Shown here in pieces: positions 46,069 to 57,111 of a DNA stretch of 64,000 nucleotides; the first letter of the stretch is position 1, and each line of letters opens with the position of its first letter. The notes beneath the pieces are model-generated. The model made no database searches, was not told where the DNA came from, and worked only from the letters and a program-made list of their open reading frames with translations. The DNA lies in contig NZ_JACJUD010000003.1 of assembly GCF_014174475.1 (NCBI RefSeq), forward strand, positions 124,001 to 188,000. The letters run 5' to 3'. The position numbers and the translations under genes were made by a program. The stretch is from Aquipseudomonas ullengensis (GTDB lineage Bacteria; Pseudomonadota; Gammaproteobacteria; Pseudomonadales; Pseudomonadaceae).

Positions 46069-48244
46069 TGCGTGATTCCTCTGCGGTTTTATCCACTATA
46101 GCCAAGGCGCGGCGTCGCTGCCGCCCGTAGATGCCAGCGGCCACTATCAGCAGCAGGCCGAGGGGCAGCCAATATTTGTACGGGCGCAGCGCCTGGCGCA
46201 CGGCCTGCTCGCGTTCCGACCAGAGCAACTGGCTGGCGCGCTCGAAGTCCGGCTCCTGGCAGGCATTGCTACCGAACGCGCCGCCCCAGGGCACATAGGC
46301 GCCCTGTTCGACATAACGCAGGTAGTAGCGCCGCGCGGCCGGGTAGTCGTTGTTGATCAGCCAGCCGGTGGCCTTGCACAGCGTTGCGGCGAAGGACTGG
46401 CTGCGGGCTGGCAGCAGGTCGGCGGCCTGGCTGGCGAGGTCGGCGGCGACCCAGCGGTAGTGGTAGCGGCGATTGGGTTCGGCGGCGCTGGCATTCTGCC
46501 GTTCGGCTTCGGCGGCCGTGAGCAGGCCGTCAGCCTGTAGCGGTTTACCGAACTCGTTGCCGAAAGCGCCGCCGCTCCAAGCTTCGTCTGGGCTCAGTTC
46601 ATAGCCGAGTAATTCCATGCCCTGCTCGCGTGCCAGCTTGGCCGCGCGGTAGTAGCTTTCTGCGCGGCCGATGGCGGTCCAGGCGTCTGCGGCCTGCTCA
46701 CGGGCCGCGCCGTACTGGCGGGCCGCTTCTTGCAGCTCGGCGCTGGCGAAGTAGGGCACGGCCTCGGCGTAACGCCCTTCGCGCAGCAGGCGGCGGCCGA
46801 GCAGTTCGCGGAGGGCCGTGACTGGCGGGCGATCCCAGGCGCTTAGTCGCTCGCCATTAGCGGGGACTTTGTTGTCCACATAATCCTTGAGTTCGTTGCT
46901 GGTTAGAACCCGCTCGGCTACTTCGGCAGAGTCTTGCCAGTAGATTTCTCCGCTGTGGTAAAGCTGGTCGAAGGCCTCCAGGTAGTCGCCGCGCTCCAAG
47001 GCCAGGATGGCCATCTCGCCTTCGACCCGGCAGCGCGGTTTGAGCTTTTCATATCCGGGCCTCACGCGCGTGCCCCAGTCCTCTTCCATGGGAAATGCCT
47101 TGGCGGCTTCGGCGTAGGCTTCGGTCGCGGCTGCTTTGTCGCCGTCTTGCAGCGCCAGCTTGGCCCTCAACCACCAGGCCAGGCCGCTGCCACCGGCCTG
47201 CTCGACGAAGCGGCGAGCCGCTGCATAGTCGCCCAGTTGGTAGCTCAGTGCGGCCAGGCGGTCGGCGATCTGTGGCTGGATACTGGTTTCCTGCAGCAGG
47301 CGCAGTAGACGTGGGGGAGGTGTCTTGCTGCTGTAACCGTAAAGCTGGCTGAACAGCTTCGCTGCCACAAACTGCTGAACCTCCGGGCTGCCCAGTAGTG
47401 GGCGAAGCTCTTCGTCGTTCATCTGGTAGAGCCTGCCGTAGACGTAGCCGAGCGAGCTGTAGCCGGTGCTGGAACCATGCAGGAACTGGCTGGTGTAGAG
47501 GTGAATGGCGGCATCCCAGTTGCCATCGTCCATGGCCAGGCGGGCTTCCTCGCCGAGGCTGGCGATGCCTAGCTCAAGAGGGTCGGCGAGGCCGGCAATG
47601 CTAAGCTCTCTGGCCTGCCGGAAGGCCGCTTGTGCCTGCTGGCGCAGATCGTGTTGGCGCTGCAGGGCGGCCACATCGTCCAGCATGCTGTTAGGTGCGC
47701 TGATCGCCAGCACGGCCAGGGCACGGCCCAGAGAGTAGGCAGCCCATGTGCTGCGCAGGGGTCGCTCGGCAGCGGGCAGAGCCAGCACGCGACGGAAGTA
47801 GTCGGCGGCCAGGGCCATGTCGTACTGGGTGAAGGCCACTGCGCCGGCTGTGTACAGGCGCAGTTCGGGAGGGAGCTCGGCACCTTCGATCTCAGCCTGG
47901 CGTGCGTCAGTCAGGTCGCGCAGTCGACTGACCAGGGAGAAATACTTAGGGCTGAGCTGCTGCTTTTCACTGGCGGTGCGGGATTCACTATCTCGTGGGT
48001 CTGGCGCTTCAAAATAGCGATCGAATGTCGCCTCGCCAGCCTGCCCGAGTCCCGGTATTGGCTGACTTATCCGGCGTATTTCAAATTCGAAGCTGCCTTC
48101 TGGTAGCTCTTTCAGCGTTTGGGACCTGTCTTCCAGCAAGCGATGGGGAAAGCCCGGCCCGCAGGCCTGGACCGTGCCCAGCGGCAACAGACTGGCGATG
48201 GCCAGAGCCAGCAGATGGTGGCGGTGGTTTTTAAAGCTCGACAT
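46061..48244 (-). CDS. Exported TPR-like repeat protein with C-terminal membrane anchor
   Basis: A 727-residue protein with a signal peptide ([18 protein letters not shown]) followed by [18 protein letters not shown] long alpha-helical region with TPR-like pairs follows ([54 protein letters not shown] units). A C-terminal helix ([17 protein letters not shown]) is followed by basic residues, so the body is periplasmic and anchored. AAGGAGGA precedes the ATG at 48244, within the end of the DUF3142 gene (14-base overlap). It is the middle gene of a DUF3142-TPR-mapZ operon. No known function. Confidence 0.85.
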   Translation of the reverse strand: MSSFKNHRHHLLALAIASLLPLGTVQACGPGFPHRLLEDRSQTLKELPEGSFEFEIRRISQPIPGLGQAGEATFDRYFEAPDPRDSESRTASEKQQLSPKYFSLVSRLRDLTDARQAEIEGAELPPELRLYTAGAVAFTQYDMALAADYFRRVLALPAAERPLRSTWAAYSLGRALAVLAISAPNSMLDDVAALQRQHDLRQQAQAAFRQARELSIAGLADPLELGIASLGEEARLAMDDGNWDAAIHLYTSQFLHGSSTGYSSLGYVYGRLYQMNDEELRPLLGSPEVQQFVAAKLFSQLYGYSSKTPPPRLLRLLQETSIQPQIADRLAALSYQLGDYAAARRFVEQAGGSGLAWWLRAKLALQDGDKAAATEAYAEAAKAFPMEEDWGTRVRPGYEKLKPRCRVEGEMAILALERGDYLEAFDQLYHSGEIYWQDSAEVAERVLTSNELKDYVDNKVPANGERLSAWDRPPVTALRELLGRRLLREGRYAEAVPYFASAELQEAARQYGAAREQAADAWTAIGRAESYYRAAKLAREQGMELLGYELSPDEAWSGGAFGNEFGKPLQADGLLTAAEAERQNASAAEPNRRYHYRWVAADLASQAADLLPARSQSFAATLCKATGWLINNDYPAARRYYLRYVEQGAYVPWGGAFGSNACQEPDFERASQLLWSEREQAVRQALRPYKYWLPLGLLLIVAAGIYGRQRRRALAIVDKTAEESRNE

Positions 48245-49433
48245 GCAATCCTCCTTGATCGATCTGCGTGCAGCGCGCCCAGCCCAGCGCGCGCTGGCTG
48301 CCGGCGGCGAGTTGTCCGGGGTGTTGACGGGTGAAGCGCAGGCCCTGGGGGGTACTGGTGACGCGGTAGGCGCCGAGGCCATCGGCCGCTGTGCAGCCCT
48401 GGGCGGGTAGTTCGATGTGTGCCGGCAGGGCGCTGGCCAGGTTGCCCCGGTTGACCAGCTGCAGTTCGCTGAGCTGGCCGTTCTGCTGGGCGTGCAGGTC
48501 CAGGGCCGGGCGCAGCGGCTGGCCACGTACCACCGCCAGCAGGGTGTCGATGGGCCAAGCGCGGCGATCACCAGCCAGGGGCAGGCGGAACCAGATGATG
48601 CCGCTCAGGCCCGGCGGCGGATCGTCGCGCAGCTCGGCCAGCAGGCTGGCGACGTGTTGCGGGTCGGCCTGCAGTTCACGACGGGTGCCGCCCTGGCGCA
48701 GCGGCGCTTCGCCTTCCACCCGTGGCGCGCCGGCCGGGCTGTCGAGCAGGGCCACGCCGTACGCCGGCAGGGCCAGGAGAAAGGGTGACGGGCTGCGCGC
48801 GGCATATTCTGCGGCCCAGTGTTGCGCCTGCTCGGCATCGAACAGGCCACGGCGCGGGTCGCTGACGGCATGTACCTGCAGCACTGAGCTGTCGACGCTG
48901 GCCAGCAGCGGTTCCAGTTGGTCGCTGGCCAGCCAGGCGGGCAGGGCGGTGATGCTCAGCTTGAGCTCGGCGGGCAGCTGGCGGCGCAGGTCTTGCAGCA
49001 GCGCGGCGTAGGCCGGCAGGCGCGCGGTGGCGCAGTCATGGTCGATTTCCAGCCCGGCCAGCTGGATGCCGGCGGCCTGCCAGTCGTGCAGCAGGCTGGT
49101 TATCTGCTCACCGATGGCGCGCGGGTCGAGCTGCGGCAGCTGGCCATCCAGGCGTACCACGGCGACCAGCGGGCGGCCGTCGCGCTTGAGCAGTTGCAGG
49201 TCGGGGTAGGCGCGCGCCCAGCCTGCCTTCGGGTGGGCCTGCAGCGCGAGGACGCGCAGGGTGGAGAAGTCCAGGCGGGTCTGCGCCAACGCCTCGACAT
49301 GGGCCGGGCGCCACTGGCGTTGCCAGATATACAGCTGCTGGTCGAGTGTCGGCGGCGGGCTGCATGCAGCCAGGCCGAGCAGGCTCAGCAGCAGGGGGAT
49401 AACGAAGGGGATTCTGGGCATGCGACGGTGCAT
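48231..49433 (-). CDS. DUF3142 lipoprotein
   Basis: A 400-residue lipoprotein with a lipobox LGLAAC (acylated Cys24) and a DUF3142 domain with a TIM-barrel look: DFSTLRVLALQ, VVRLDGQLPQLD, IQLAGLEIDHDCAT and GLSGIIWFRLP. GLEIDHDCA and the later acidic positions recall glycoside hydrolase-like barrels, but no catalytic pair can be named. Serine at +2 after the Cys would send it to the outer membrane. First gene of the operon with the TPR-like protein and mapZ. An alternative ATG lies 4 codons downstream. Confidence 0.82.
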   Translation of the reverse strand: MHRRMPRIPFVIPLLLSLLGLAACSPPPTLDQQLYIWQRQWRPAHVEALAQTRLDFSTLRVLALQAHPKAGWARAYPDLQLLKRDGRPLVAVVRLDGQLPQLDPRAIGEQITSLLHDWQAAGIQLAGLEIDHDCATARLPAYAALLQDLRRQLPAELKLSITALPAWLASDQLEPLLASVDSSVLQVHAVSDPRRGLFDAEQAQHWAAEYAARSPSPFLLALPAYGVALLDSPAGAPRVEGEAPLRQGGTRRELQADPQHVASLLAELRDDPPPGLSGIIWFRLPLAGDRRAWPIDTLLAVVRGQPLRPALDLHAQQNGQLSELQLVNRGNLASALPAHIELPAQGCTAADGLGAYRVTSTPQGLRFTRQHPGQLAAGSQRALGWARCTQIDQGGLHVEL

Positions 49434-49571
49434 CCTGGCGGTCGCTGGGGCGGCTAGTTTACAGCGTGGGAAAAGGGCGTGTGTCGCGTCTAGACCATGG
49501 TCGCATAGAGGATTGCCGTATACCGACTAAGCTTGTGCGGCAGCCTGTCTGTCCATTAGTTGGGAGTTCAT

Positions 49572-51638
49572 ATGAACAATAACAATAGCCTGCTGCGCCA
49601 CCTGCCCTGGGCAGTGCTGGCAGTGGTGGGCGCGTGCGCCTTGGGTGTCGTGGCCTTGCGTCGCGGCGAAGCCATCAACGCCTTGTGGATTGTGGTGGCT
49701 GCGGTCGCCCTCTACCTGGTTGCCTACCGCTACTACAGTCTGTTCATCGCCACCAAGGTGATGCAGCTCGATCCAACCCGTGCTACCCCTGCAGTACTCA
49801 ATAACGATGGTCTGGACTACGTTCCGACCAACAAGCACATCCTCTTCGGTCACCACTTCGCCGCCATTGCTGGCGCCGGCCCCCTGGTCGGTCCAGTACT
49901 CGCCGCGCAGATGGGCTACCTGCCCGGCACGCTCTGGCTGATCGCCGGCGTGGTGCTGGCCGGGGCCGTGCAGGACTTCATGGTCCTGTTCATTTCCACC
50001 CGTCGCAACGGCCGCTCCCTGGGCGAGCTGGTGCGCGAGGAAATGGGCCAGGTGCCTGGCACCATCGCGCTGTTCGGCGCCTTCCTGATCATGATCATCA
50101 TCCTTGCGGTGCTCTCGCTGATCGTGGTCAAGGCCCTGGCCGAAAGCCCGTGGGGCATGTTCACGGTGATGGCGACCATCCCCATCGCGATGTTCATGGG
50201 CATCTACATGCGCTACATCCGCCCGGGCCGCATCGGCGAGATTTCCGTGGTCGGCGTGGCGCTGCTGCTCGGCTCTATCTGGCTAGGCGGGCAGATCGCT
50301 GCCGACCCGGTATGGGGCCCGGCCTTCACCTTCACCGGTGTGCAGATCACCTGGATGCTGATTGGCTACGGTTTCGTCGCTGCAGTACTGCCGGTGTGGC
50401 TGATCCTGGCGCCGCGTGACTACCTGTCGACCTTCCTCAAGATCGGCACCATCATCGCCCTGGCCATCGGAATTCTCGTCGTCATGCCCGAGCTGAAAAT
50501 GCCGGCGCTGACCCAGTTCACCGACGGCACCGGCCCGGTGTGGAAAGGCACGCTGTTCCCCTTCCTGTTCATCACCATCGCCTGTGGCGCGGTGTCCGGC
50601 TTCCATGCGCTGATCAGTTCGGGCACCACGCCCAAGCTGCTGGCCAACGAATCCCACGCGCGCTACATCGGCTACGGCGGCATGCTGATGGAGTCGTTCG
50701 TCGCCATCATGGCCATGGTCGCCGCCTCGGTGATCGAGCCGGGCGTGTACTTCGCCATGAACAGCCCGGCTGCCGTAGTCGGCTCGGACGTTGCGACCGT
50801 CGCCGCCACCGTCAGCAGCTGGGGCTTCGCCATCACGCCTGACGCGCTGGAAGCGGTCGCCCGTGACATCGGCGAGCACACCATCCTGGCCCGTGCCGGT
50901 GGTGCGCCGACCCTTGCCGTGGGTATCGCGCAGATCCTCCACAGCGTGCTGCCGGGTGAGAACACCATGGCGTTCTGGTACCACTTCGCCATCCTGTTCG
51001 AGGCGCTGTTCATCCTCACCGCGGTGGACGCCGGCACCCGTGCCGGGCGCTTCATGCTGCAGGACCTGCTGGGCAACTTCGTTCCGGCGCTGAAACGCAC
51101 CGAGTCCTGGACCGCCAACCTGATTGCCACCGCCGGCTGCGTGGCGATGTGGGGCTGGCTGCTGTACCAGGGCGTGATCGATCCGCTGGGCGGCATCAAC
51201 ACCTTGTGGCCGCTGTTCGGCATCTCCAACCAGATGCTCGCCGGTATCGCACTGATGCTCGGTGCGGTGGTGCTGATCAAGATGAAGCGCCAGCGCTATG
51301 TCTGGGTCACCCTGATTCCGGCCACCTGGCTGCTGATCTGCACCACCACGGCGGGCCTGATCAAGCTGCTGGATCCGAACCCTGCGGTGGGCTTCCTGGC
51401 CCTGGCCAAGAAGTACAGCGATGCGCTGGACGCCGGGCAGATCCTTGCCCCGGCCAAGGACATCAGCCAGATGAACCACGTGATCTTCAACGCGTACACC
51501 AACGCCACGCTGACCGTACTGTTCCTGTTCGTCGTGCTCAGCGTGCTGTTCTACGCGGTCAAGGTCGGCCGGGCTTCGTGGATCAAGCCGGAGCGCACCG
51601 ATCGGGAAGCTCCCTACCAGCCGATTCCGGACGCTTGA
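49572..51638 (+). CDS. cstA: CstA/BtsT-family carbon starvation (pyruvate/peptide) transporter
   Basis: A 688-residue membrane protein with about 16-18 helices. Typical blocks are [60 protein letters not shown] and [20 protein letters not shown]. The family includes E. coli CstA and the pyruvate importer BtsT. With ybdD and the CobW GTPase downstream, the arrangement equals E. coli btsT-yjiX-yjiA, so pyruvate uptake is a reasonable guess. GGGAG at 49562 sets the start at 49572. Confidence 0.93.
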   Translation: MNNNNSLLRHLPWAVLAVVGACALGVVALRRGEAINALWIVVAAVALYLVAYRYYSLFIATKVMQLDPTRATPAVLNNDGLDYVPTNKHILFGHHFAAIAGAGPLVGPVLAAQMGYLPGTLWLIAGVVLAGAVQDFMVLFISTRRNGRSLGELVREEMGQVPGTIALFGAFLIMIIILAVLSLIVVKALAESPWGMFTVMATIPIAMFMGIYMRYIRPGRIGEISVVGVALLLGSIWLGGQIAADPVWGPAFTFTGVQITWMLIGYGFVAAVLPVWLILAPRDYLSTFLKIGTIIALAIGILVVMPELKMPALTQFTDGTGPVWKGTLFPFLFITIACGAVSGFHALISSGTTPKLLANESHARYIGYGGMLMESFVAIMAMVAASVIEPGVYFAMNSPAAVVGSDVATVAATVSSWGFAITPDALEAVARDIGEHTILARAGGAPTLAVGIAQILHSVLPGENTMAFWYHFAILFEALFILTAVDAGTRAGRFMLQDLLGNFVPALKRTESWTANLIATAGCVAMWGWLLYQGVIDPLGGINTLWPLFGISNQMLAGIALMLGAVVLIKMKRQRYVWVTLIPATWLLICTTTAGLIKLLDPNPAVGFLALAKKYSDALDAGQILAPAKDISQMNHVIFNAYTNATLTVLFLFVVLSVLFYAVKVGRASWIKPERTDREAPYQPIPDA

Positions 51639-51648
51639 GGAGACGCGC

Positions 51649-51852
51649 ATGTTCAATGACCTGAGTCGGATGGGCAAATACCTGGGCCAGGCCGCACGGA
51701 TGCTGGTGGGCATGCCCGACTACGACAATTACGTCGAGCACATGCGCAACAAGCACCCGGACAAGCCGGTGATGAGCTACGAAGAGTTCTTCCGCGAGCG
51801 CCAGGAAGCGCGATATGGCGGTGGCAAGGGCAGGCCGATTCGCTGCTGCTGA
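51649..51852 (+). CDS. ybdD: YbdD/YjiX-family small protein
   Basis: A 67-residue protein ([20 protein letters not shown], then [20 protein letters not shown]) of the YbdD/YjiX family, which almost always follows cstA/btsT. It starts 10 bases after the cstA stop with GAGGAGA upstream. Role unknown; it ends with a Cys-Cys pair. A terminator follows. Confidence 0.93.
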   Translation: MFNDLSRMGKYLGQAARMLVGMPDYDNYVEHMRNKHPDKPVMSYEEFFRERQEARYGGGKGRPIRCC

Positions 51853-51871
51853 TATCCTCGCCGCACTGCCC

Positions 51872-51902
51872 ACACGCCACGCTTGCCGTGGCGTGTTCTT
51901 TT
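51872..51902 (+). terminator. Terminator after ybdD
   Basis: ACACGCCACG, loop CTTGC, CGTGGCGTGT forms a perfect 10-base stem followed by TCTTTT. It would separate cstA-ybdD from the CobW gene or attenuate read-through. Confidence 0.85.
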
Positions 51903-51988
51903 GTAGGGTGGATGACGCTTTGTTCATCCACCGATAACCCGCACGGTGGGTCGATAAGCCGCGAGCTGCGCGCCCCGACCCACCCTAC
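51903..51988. repeat. GTAGGGTGGAT inverted repeat upstream of the CobW gene
   Basis: Arms GTAGGGTGGATGACG and the complementary-type CGACCCACCCTAC enclose a centre with a second small pair (GTTCATCCACC, GGTGGGTCG). A related repeat follows the CobW gene at 52986-53055, so that gene is bracketed. Confidence 0.75.
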
Positions 51989-52002
51989 GCAGGATGATCC
52001 GC

Positions 52003-52977
52003 ATGTCCCATACCCCCATTCCCGTCACCGTGCTCAGCGGTTTTCTCGGTGCCGGCAAGACCACCCTGCTGCGCCACATGCTGCAGGCCGAGCACGGCCT
52101 CAAGCTGGCGGTGATCGAAAACGAATTCAGCGACACGCCGATCGACGGCCAATTGCTCGGCAGCGAGCCGGTCGAGGTCATGACCCTGGCCAATGGCTGC
52201 GTCTGCTGCTCGATCCACGTCGAGCTGGAAAAGGCCCTGTACCTGCTGCTGGACAAGCTCGACAGCGGCGAACTGGCCTTCGACCGCCTGGTGATCGAAT
52301 GCACCGGCCTGGCCGACCCGGCGCCGGTGGCGCAGACCTTCTTCGCCGAGGAGGAACTGTGCGAGCGCTATGTGCTCGACGGCATCATCACCCTGGTGGA
52401 CGCGGCCAACGCCGAGCGTCACCTGCAGGAAACCATCGCCCAGGCCCAGGTCGGTTTTGCCGACCGCATCCTGCTGAGCAAGACCGACCTGGTCGATGCC
52501 GCCCACGTCGAGGCGCTGACCCAGCGCTTGCAACGGATCAACCGGCGTGCGGCGATCCGCGTGGTCGAGCACGGCCGCATCGACCTGACCGAGTTGCTGG
52601 ATATTCGTGGCTTCAACCTCAATGCCGACATTGCCCCGGGCCTGACCCTGCGGCCGCTGACGCCGGCAGGTTCGAGCATTGATCGGATCGCCACCCTGGT
52701 GCTGAAAAGCACGCAGCCGCTGGATATCGACAAGCTCAGTGCCTTCATGGAAAACCTGCTGGAGACCCACGGCAGCTCGCTGCTGCGCTACAAGGGCGTG
52801 CTGGCGATTGCCGGCGAGGAGCGGCGCATGGTGTTCCAGGGCGTGCTGCGCCTGTACGGCTTCGACTACGACAGCGAGTGGCGCGCCGACGAGGCGCGCG
52901 AGAGCGTGCTGGTATTCATCGGCGACAACCTGCCGGAGGAGGCCATCCGCGCCGGCTTTGCCGAGGTCATTGCATAG
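52003..52977 (+). CDS. yjiA: CobW/YjiA-family GTP-dependent metal chaperone
   Basis: A 324-residue P-loop GTPase. Walker A GFLGAGKT is at residues 13-20, the metal site GCVCC has Cys66, Cys68 and Cys69, the base specificity motif is SKTD, and a CobW C-terminal domain ends the protein. COG0523 proteins hand metals such as Zn or Co to target proteins. I start at 52003 (MSHTPIPVTV), with AGGAT upstream; an ATG at 51994 is possible. Its place after ybdD matches E. coli yjiA. Confidence 0.92.
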   Translation: MSHTPIPVTVLSGFLGAGKTTLLRHMLQAEHGLKLAVIENEFSDTPIDGQLLGSEPVEVMTLANGCVCCSIHVELEKALYLLLDKLDSGELAFDRLVIECTGLADPAPVAQTFFAEEELCERYVLDGIITLVDAANAERHLQETIAQAQVGFADRILLSKTDLVDAAHVEALTQRLQRINRRAAIRVVEHGRIDLTELLDIRGFNLNADIAPGLTLRPLTPAGSSIDRIATLVLKSTQPLDIDKLSAFMENLLETHGSSLLRYKGVLAIAGEERRMVFQGVLRLYGFDYDSEWRADEARESVLVFIGDNLPEEAIRAGFAEVIA

Positions 52978-52985
52978 ATGGCTGG

Positions 52986-53055
52986 CAGGGTGGATGTCGC
53001 CTTGTACATCCACCGAGCGGCCTGGTGGTGGATCGATAGGGCGTGATCCACCCTG
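52986..53055. repeat. CAGGGTGGAT inverted repeat after the CobW gene
   Basis: Arms CAGGGTGGAT and ATCCACCCTG with an inner pair GTACATCCACC/GGTGGTGGATCG. Same family as 51903-51988. It lies 10 bases from the stop of the convergent RTX gene. Confidence 0.75.
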
Positions 53056-53064
53056 TGCGCTGGA

Positions 53065-56000
53065 TCAGGACAAATAATCGCTCTGCGAGAACTCCGTCAT
53101 CCCGAGCAGTTTGATCATGAATTCCGCAGCGCCATCGAGATTGGTGCTGCCGTACAGAACGCCGTCGGCGAAGCGTAATTGGCCGGTTGCATCAGACTCA
53201 CTGAAGGCCTCGCTCCCGATGAAGGTGAAGGCTTCCCGTGCCTCGGTCAAAGGGTTGGCATCCAGGGCTGAGAAGTCGATGCGGTCGCCTTCGCTGCTCT
53301 TGAAGCCAGACACCAGGTCAGCCAGTTCGGCCAGGCCTGAGTCGTCCGGTGCGTTGAATACATAGCGGTCAGCGCCGTTGCCACCGCTGAGGTGGTCGAC
53401 CCCGCTCCCGCCAATCAGCACGTCGTCGCCATCACTGCCATTGAGAATGTCGTCACCAGCCCCGCCGTGCAGGATGTTGCTGCTGGTGTTACCACTCAAG
53501 GTGTCGGCGTAGTCACTGCCGATCAGGTTTTCCAGATTGCGCAGCGTGTCGAGGCCGGAGCCTCCGGTTGCCTGGGCCTGTGAGGTGGACAGCCTGACCG
53601 TGACGCCGGCTTCGGCGAAGGCATAGGACAGCGTGTCGTTGCCGAGGCCGCCGTTCAGTACGTTGTCACCGCTGCTGGCAAACAGGGTGTTGTCCTGGGC
53701 GTTGCCCGTGCCGTTGCTGTTGCCCAGCGCCATCAGGTAGAGCTGTTCGACGTAGCTGGGCAAGGTGTAGCTGGTTGCGCTGCTGAATACCCGGTCGAAC
53801 CCCGCGTCTGCGCCCTCCACGACCAGATCGCCCACATTGTCGACGATATAGGTATCCGCCCCCGCGCCGCCGAGCATGACGTCCACGCCGGCCCCGCCAT
53901 CCAGCAGGTTGTCCAGGGCATTGCCGCCGATGATGTTGTCCAGGCTGTTGCCGGTGCCATTGCGTGCCAGGGGGCCGACCAGGCTGAGGTTCTCCAGGTT
54001 GTCGCCGAGCGTCCAGTCCACCGAGGATTGCACGGTGTCATATTCCTCGGCACTGAGGTTGGCGCCGGTTTCGCTCACGCTGTCGCCAATGCTATCGACG
54101 ATATAGACGTCACTGCCGGCGCCACCTTCCATGTGGTCGTTGCCGAGGCCGCCGTCGAAGGTGTTGCCACCGGGTGTACCGACCAGCAGGTCGTCGCCGT
54201 CGCCGCCCAGGACGTGGTGGGCGGGGTACCTGGAAATCGTGCTGGGGTCGTTGTTGTCGCTGTCGGTGCTCTGGTAGCCCAGGTCGTTGGCGATAAAGTC
54301 CGCCAGGCGCTGGCCTATGATCTCGCTGGCTTCTCCGGGCATATGCCAGACGTCGTAGTAGTAGGTCAGCGGGTCGACGTCGTAGCGCATCGGCAGGTCG
54401 GTGTAGTCGACGGCTATCTTCACGTCGCTACGGCTGGCGGCTATCTCCAGCTGGGCCTGGCGGATGGCCTGGGTGCCGGCGACGATATCGGCAATTTCGG
54501 CCTCGTTAAAACCGCGCAGCGCGGCGGCTTCGGCCTGATAGTTGCCCGTCAGCATCACGTAGAACACCAGGTCCGGGGTGCCCAGCTGGGTTTTCAGGTA
54601 GTCGAAGACCTTCAGCGTATTGCTCTTATACAGCTCGATTTCAGCCTGCTTGTCCGCGGCCAAGGCATAGGTCATGGCGTTGTCCTCGCCCTGGCCCCAG
54701 ACCATCGCCATGGTCACGCTGCCCTTGGCTTGGAGGGTGGCCAGCTGGCTGCTCAGAATGCTGACCGCGTTGAGCAGCGCTTCGCCTGGCTGATCGGTGT
54801 CGCTGTACCACCAGGACTTGGCCTTTTCCGAATCGGTCGCGGTTGATCTCCCGGTGACGGTGCTGCCGCCTACAGCGATGTCCACCGGTTCATCGTCCGG
54901 GTCGAAGAACAGGCTTTCCACCTTGTCGAAGTCGGTATAGCGGGTCAGCTGGCTGACCATTTCCGTGACCCCGGACTCTTCGTCCCCCGAGAGCATGCGC
55001 AGTGCCCGCGAGTTGGATTGGCCGAGGGTGGGGATGAAGAGGGTGTTCTGCGGCGTGGGTTCGGCAAAAATGAAGTCTGCCGCGCTCAGGCTGCCCAGAT
55101 GGTTGCCCGCCAGGGCGATTTCGAAGGTGTTGCCGTCGGCGTCGGGTTCGCGGGATTTGAGTGAGGTCTTGGTGCCCGTGTCGTTGAGCGTCACGTACAG
55201 CGTGTGGTCGTAGCCATTACCCAGGCCGGTGATCCCCAGGGCTGACAGGTCGATCTTGTCGACGCCCGCGCTGAAGTCCTGAATGGTGTCCGCAGAGCTG
55301 ATGTCGCTGGGCCCGTAGTTGCGGAAGCTGTCGAGTTTGTCGCTAAAGCGAAACGTGTCGCTGCCCGTGCCGCCCGTCAGCAAATCCTTGCCGGCGCCGC
55401 CGTCGAGCACATCGTTGCCACCCCCGCCATTGAGCTTGTCTGCGCCGGCATTACCCAGCAGCAACTCATTGGTGTCGGTGCCGGTCAGCGTGTCATCGCC
55501 ACTGGTGCCGGTGAGTGTGCTGAGGTCGGGCGGAGGAGGCGGCGGCGGTGGAGGAGGTGGCGGTAGGGTGGCTTCGAAAATGATGTTCGTGGCGTTCAGG
55601 GCGGTCAGCTGATTGCCCTGGAAGGTCAGCTCGAAGCGATTGCCACTGGCATCGGGCTCGTAGGATTTCAAATAGGTGCGATCACTGGCGCTGCTGTAGC
55701 TGAGCAACAGCGTGCCGCCGTAGCCGTTGCCCAGGGCGCTGAAACCCAGGCCGGAGAGATCGAGTCGGTCGAATGCTCCGTCGAAGTCGGTGATGGTGTC
55801 GTTGTGCTGGCTGGTACTGGAGCGGTAGCTGTCAGTCACCGCGCTGAAGCGAAAGGTGTCGGCGCCATGGCCGCCGGTGAGTGTGTCGCGGCCGGCGCCG
55901 CCATTGAGCACATCGTTGCCTGAACCGCCATTGAGCACATCGTCGCCGGCCATGCCGAGCAACTGTTCGTCAGCCGAAGTACCGGTCAGGTAGTCATTGC

Positions 56001-56862
56001 CGTCGCTGCCGGACAGGGTCGAGCTGTCTGGCGGCGCATCGCTCACGTTGATCAGGAAGACGTATGAGCCCGTGCCGCCGCGACCATCGCTGGCGTTGAC
56101 CTTGATCTCATAGGTGCCGGCTGCGTCCAGCCCAGGCGTGCCGTTGAAGGTGCGGGTGGCGGGGTTGAACGACAGCCAGGATGGCAGCGCCGCGCCGTTG
56201 TTCTGCGTGACGCTGTAGCTCAGGTTGTCGGCGTCCGGGTCGGTGAAGCTGGTGGGCGCAAAGGTGTAGGTGAAGGCGCTGTTTTCAGTGGTGGTTTGAT
56301 CCAGCAACGGCTCGTTAATCACAGGTGCGTTGTTGGTTGTGGCGTTGCCCGTGAAGAGGATGTTGGTGGCGTTCAGGGCGGTCAGCTGGTCGCCCTGGAA
56401 GGCTAGTTCGAAGTAGTTGCCATCGGCATCAGCCTCGTAGGACTTCAGGTAGGTGCGGTCGCTGGCGCTGCTGTAGCTGAGCCGCAGGGTGCCGCCATAG
56501 CCGTTGCCCAGAGCGCTGAAGCCGAGGCCGGTTAGGTCTATGCGATCGAGCGCGCCATCGAAGTCGGTGATGCTGTCGCTGTTGAGGCTGCTGCTGGTGC
56601 GGTAGCTGTCCGTCACTGCGCTGAAGCGAAAGGTGTCTGCGCCACTGCCCCCGGTGAGCGTGTCCCGGCCCGCGCCGCCGACCAACAGATCGTTCCCGCC
56701 ACCCCCGCTGAGCTTGTCGTCGCCGCCCAGGCCGAGCAGGTGTTCGTCGGCTGCGCTGCCGATCAGTTTGTCATTGTCGGCGCTGCCTTCGACGAGCAGC
56801 AGTAACGGGTCGCTTGGCTCGCTGGATAACAGGCTATCGTCGTCCTGTGTATTGAAGATCAT
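53065..56862 (-). CDS. RTX exoprotein with three AlgE-type R modules and an SGNH/acetylesterase-like domain
   Basis: A 1265-residue protein without an N-terminal signal. R modules (RTX nonapeptides plus a jelly-roll with [13 protein letters not shown] and GNGYGGTL) lie at about 27-172, 283-430 and 447-600. An Ig-like putative binding domain is at 176-275 and a run of 12 Pro at 434-445. A hydrolase domain at about 606-860 has Ser616 in GQSNS, WGQGED at 722-727 and Asp837-x-x-His840, the blocks of SGNH/SASA acetylesterases. RTX repeats cover 882-1170 and the end is a type I secretion signal (SDYLS). It is probably secreted by a type I system encoded elsewhere and binds Ca2+. The R modules are those of alginate epimerases, but no epimerase A module is present. 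A polysaccharide O-acetylhydrolase is my inference. Confidence 0.85.
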   Translation of the reverse strand: MIFNTQDDDSLLSSEPSDPLLLLVEGSADNDKLIGSAADEHLLGLGGDDKLSGGGGNDLLVGGAGRDTLTGGSGADTFRFSAVTDSYRTSSSLNSDSITDFDGALDRIDLTGLGFSALGNGYGGTLRLSYSSASDRTYLKSYEADADGNYFELAFQGDQLTALNATNILFTGNATTNNAPVINEPLLDQTTTENSAFTYTFAPTSFTDPDADNLSYSVTQNNGAALPSWLSFNPATRTFNGTPGLDAAGTYEIKVNASDGRGGTGSYVFLINVSDAPPDSSTLSGSDGNDYLTGTSADEQLLGMAGDDVLNGGSGNDVLNGGAGRDTLTGGHGADTFRFSAVTDSYRSSTSQHNDTITDFDGAFDRLDLSGLGFSALGNGYGGTLLLSYSSASDRTYLKSYEPDASGNRFELTFQGNQLTALNATNIIFEATLPPPPPPPPPPPPDLSTLTGTSGDDTLTGTDTNELLLGNAGADKLNGGGGNDVLDGGAGKDLLTGGTGSDTFRFSDKLDSFRNYGPSDISSADTIQDFSAGVDKIDLSALGITGLGNGYDHTLYVTLNDTGTKTSLKSREPDADGNTFEIALAGNHLGSLSAADFIFAEPTPQNTLFIPTLGQSNSRALRMLSGDEESGVTEMVSQLTRYTDFDKVESLFFDPDDEPVDIAVGGSTVTGRSTATDSEKAKSWWYSDTDQPGEALLNAVSILSSQLATLQAKGSVTMAMVWGQGEDNAMTYALAADKQAEIELYKSNTLKVFDYLKTQLGTPDLVFYVMLTGNYQAEAAALRGFNEAEIADIVAGTQAIRQAQLEIAASRSDVKIAVDYTDLPMRYDVDPLTYYYDVWHMPGEASEIIGQRLADFIANDLGYQSTDSDNNDPSTISRYPAHHVLGGDGDDLLVGTPGGNTFDGGLGNDHMEGGAGSDVYIVDSIGDSVSETGANLSAEEYDTVQSSVDWTLGDNLENLSLVGPLARNGTGNSLDNIIGGNALDNLLDGGAGVDVMLGGAGADTYIVDNVGDLVVEGADAGFDRVFSSATSYTLPSYVEQLYLMALGNSNGTGNAQDNTLFASSGDNVLNGGLGNDTLSYAFAEAGVTVRLSTSQAQATGGSGLDTLRNLENLIGSDYADTLSGNTSSNILHGGAGDDILNGSDGDDVLIGGSGVDHLSGGNGADRYVFNAPDDSGLAELADLVSGFKSSEGDRIDFSALDANPLTEAREAFTFIGSEAFSESDATGQLRFADGVLYGSTNLDGAAEFMIKLLGMTEFSQSDYLS

Positions 56863-56980
56863 GACGCACCCCCTTGTAGCCGCTGCGAGTTCGTAGCGAT
56901 CTGAAAAAACAGAAGGGTCATGGTGTAAAGCGTCTGCAACAGTCTGGCGAGGACCGTTCGGCGGTAAATTGGCGCGGCGC

Positions 56981-57060
56981 CGTTAAATGATTATTTTTTT
57001 TGTATAAGTAATTGAAATAAATACTTATTTATTCTCATATTTCGTTGTGCCATAAAAATG
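56981..57060. promoter_or_regulatory. AT-rich region upstream of the RTX gene
   Basis: About 80 bases are strongly AT-rich (TTATTTTTTTTGTATAAGTA and onward) in an otherwise GC-rich window. A dyad ATAAGTA-N11-TACTTAT lies at 57004-57028. It is upstream of the RTX gene and could hold its promoter, a regulator site or an MvaT/H-NS binding tract. No -35/-10 pair is firmly assigned. Confidence 0.5.
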
Positions 57061-57081
57061 GCATGCCGCTATTGCAGGCAC

Positions 57082-57111
57082 AAAAAAGCCCGGCAGATGC
57101 CGGGCTTTTCT
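57082..57111 (-). terminator. Terminator after glyA
   Basis: On the minus strand GCCCGGCATCTGCCGGGC is a strong stem followed by T6, 17 bases after the glyA stop. Confidence 0.93.

Noticed and set aside
55525..55567. Phase-variable homopolymer in the RTX gene
   Set aside because: The poly-proline tract is built of three-base steps, so slippage would change Pro number and keep the frame.
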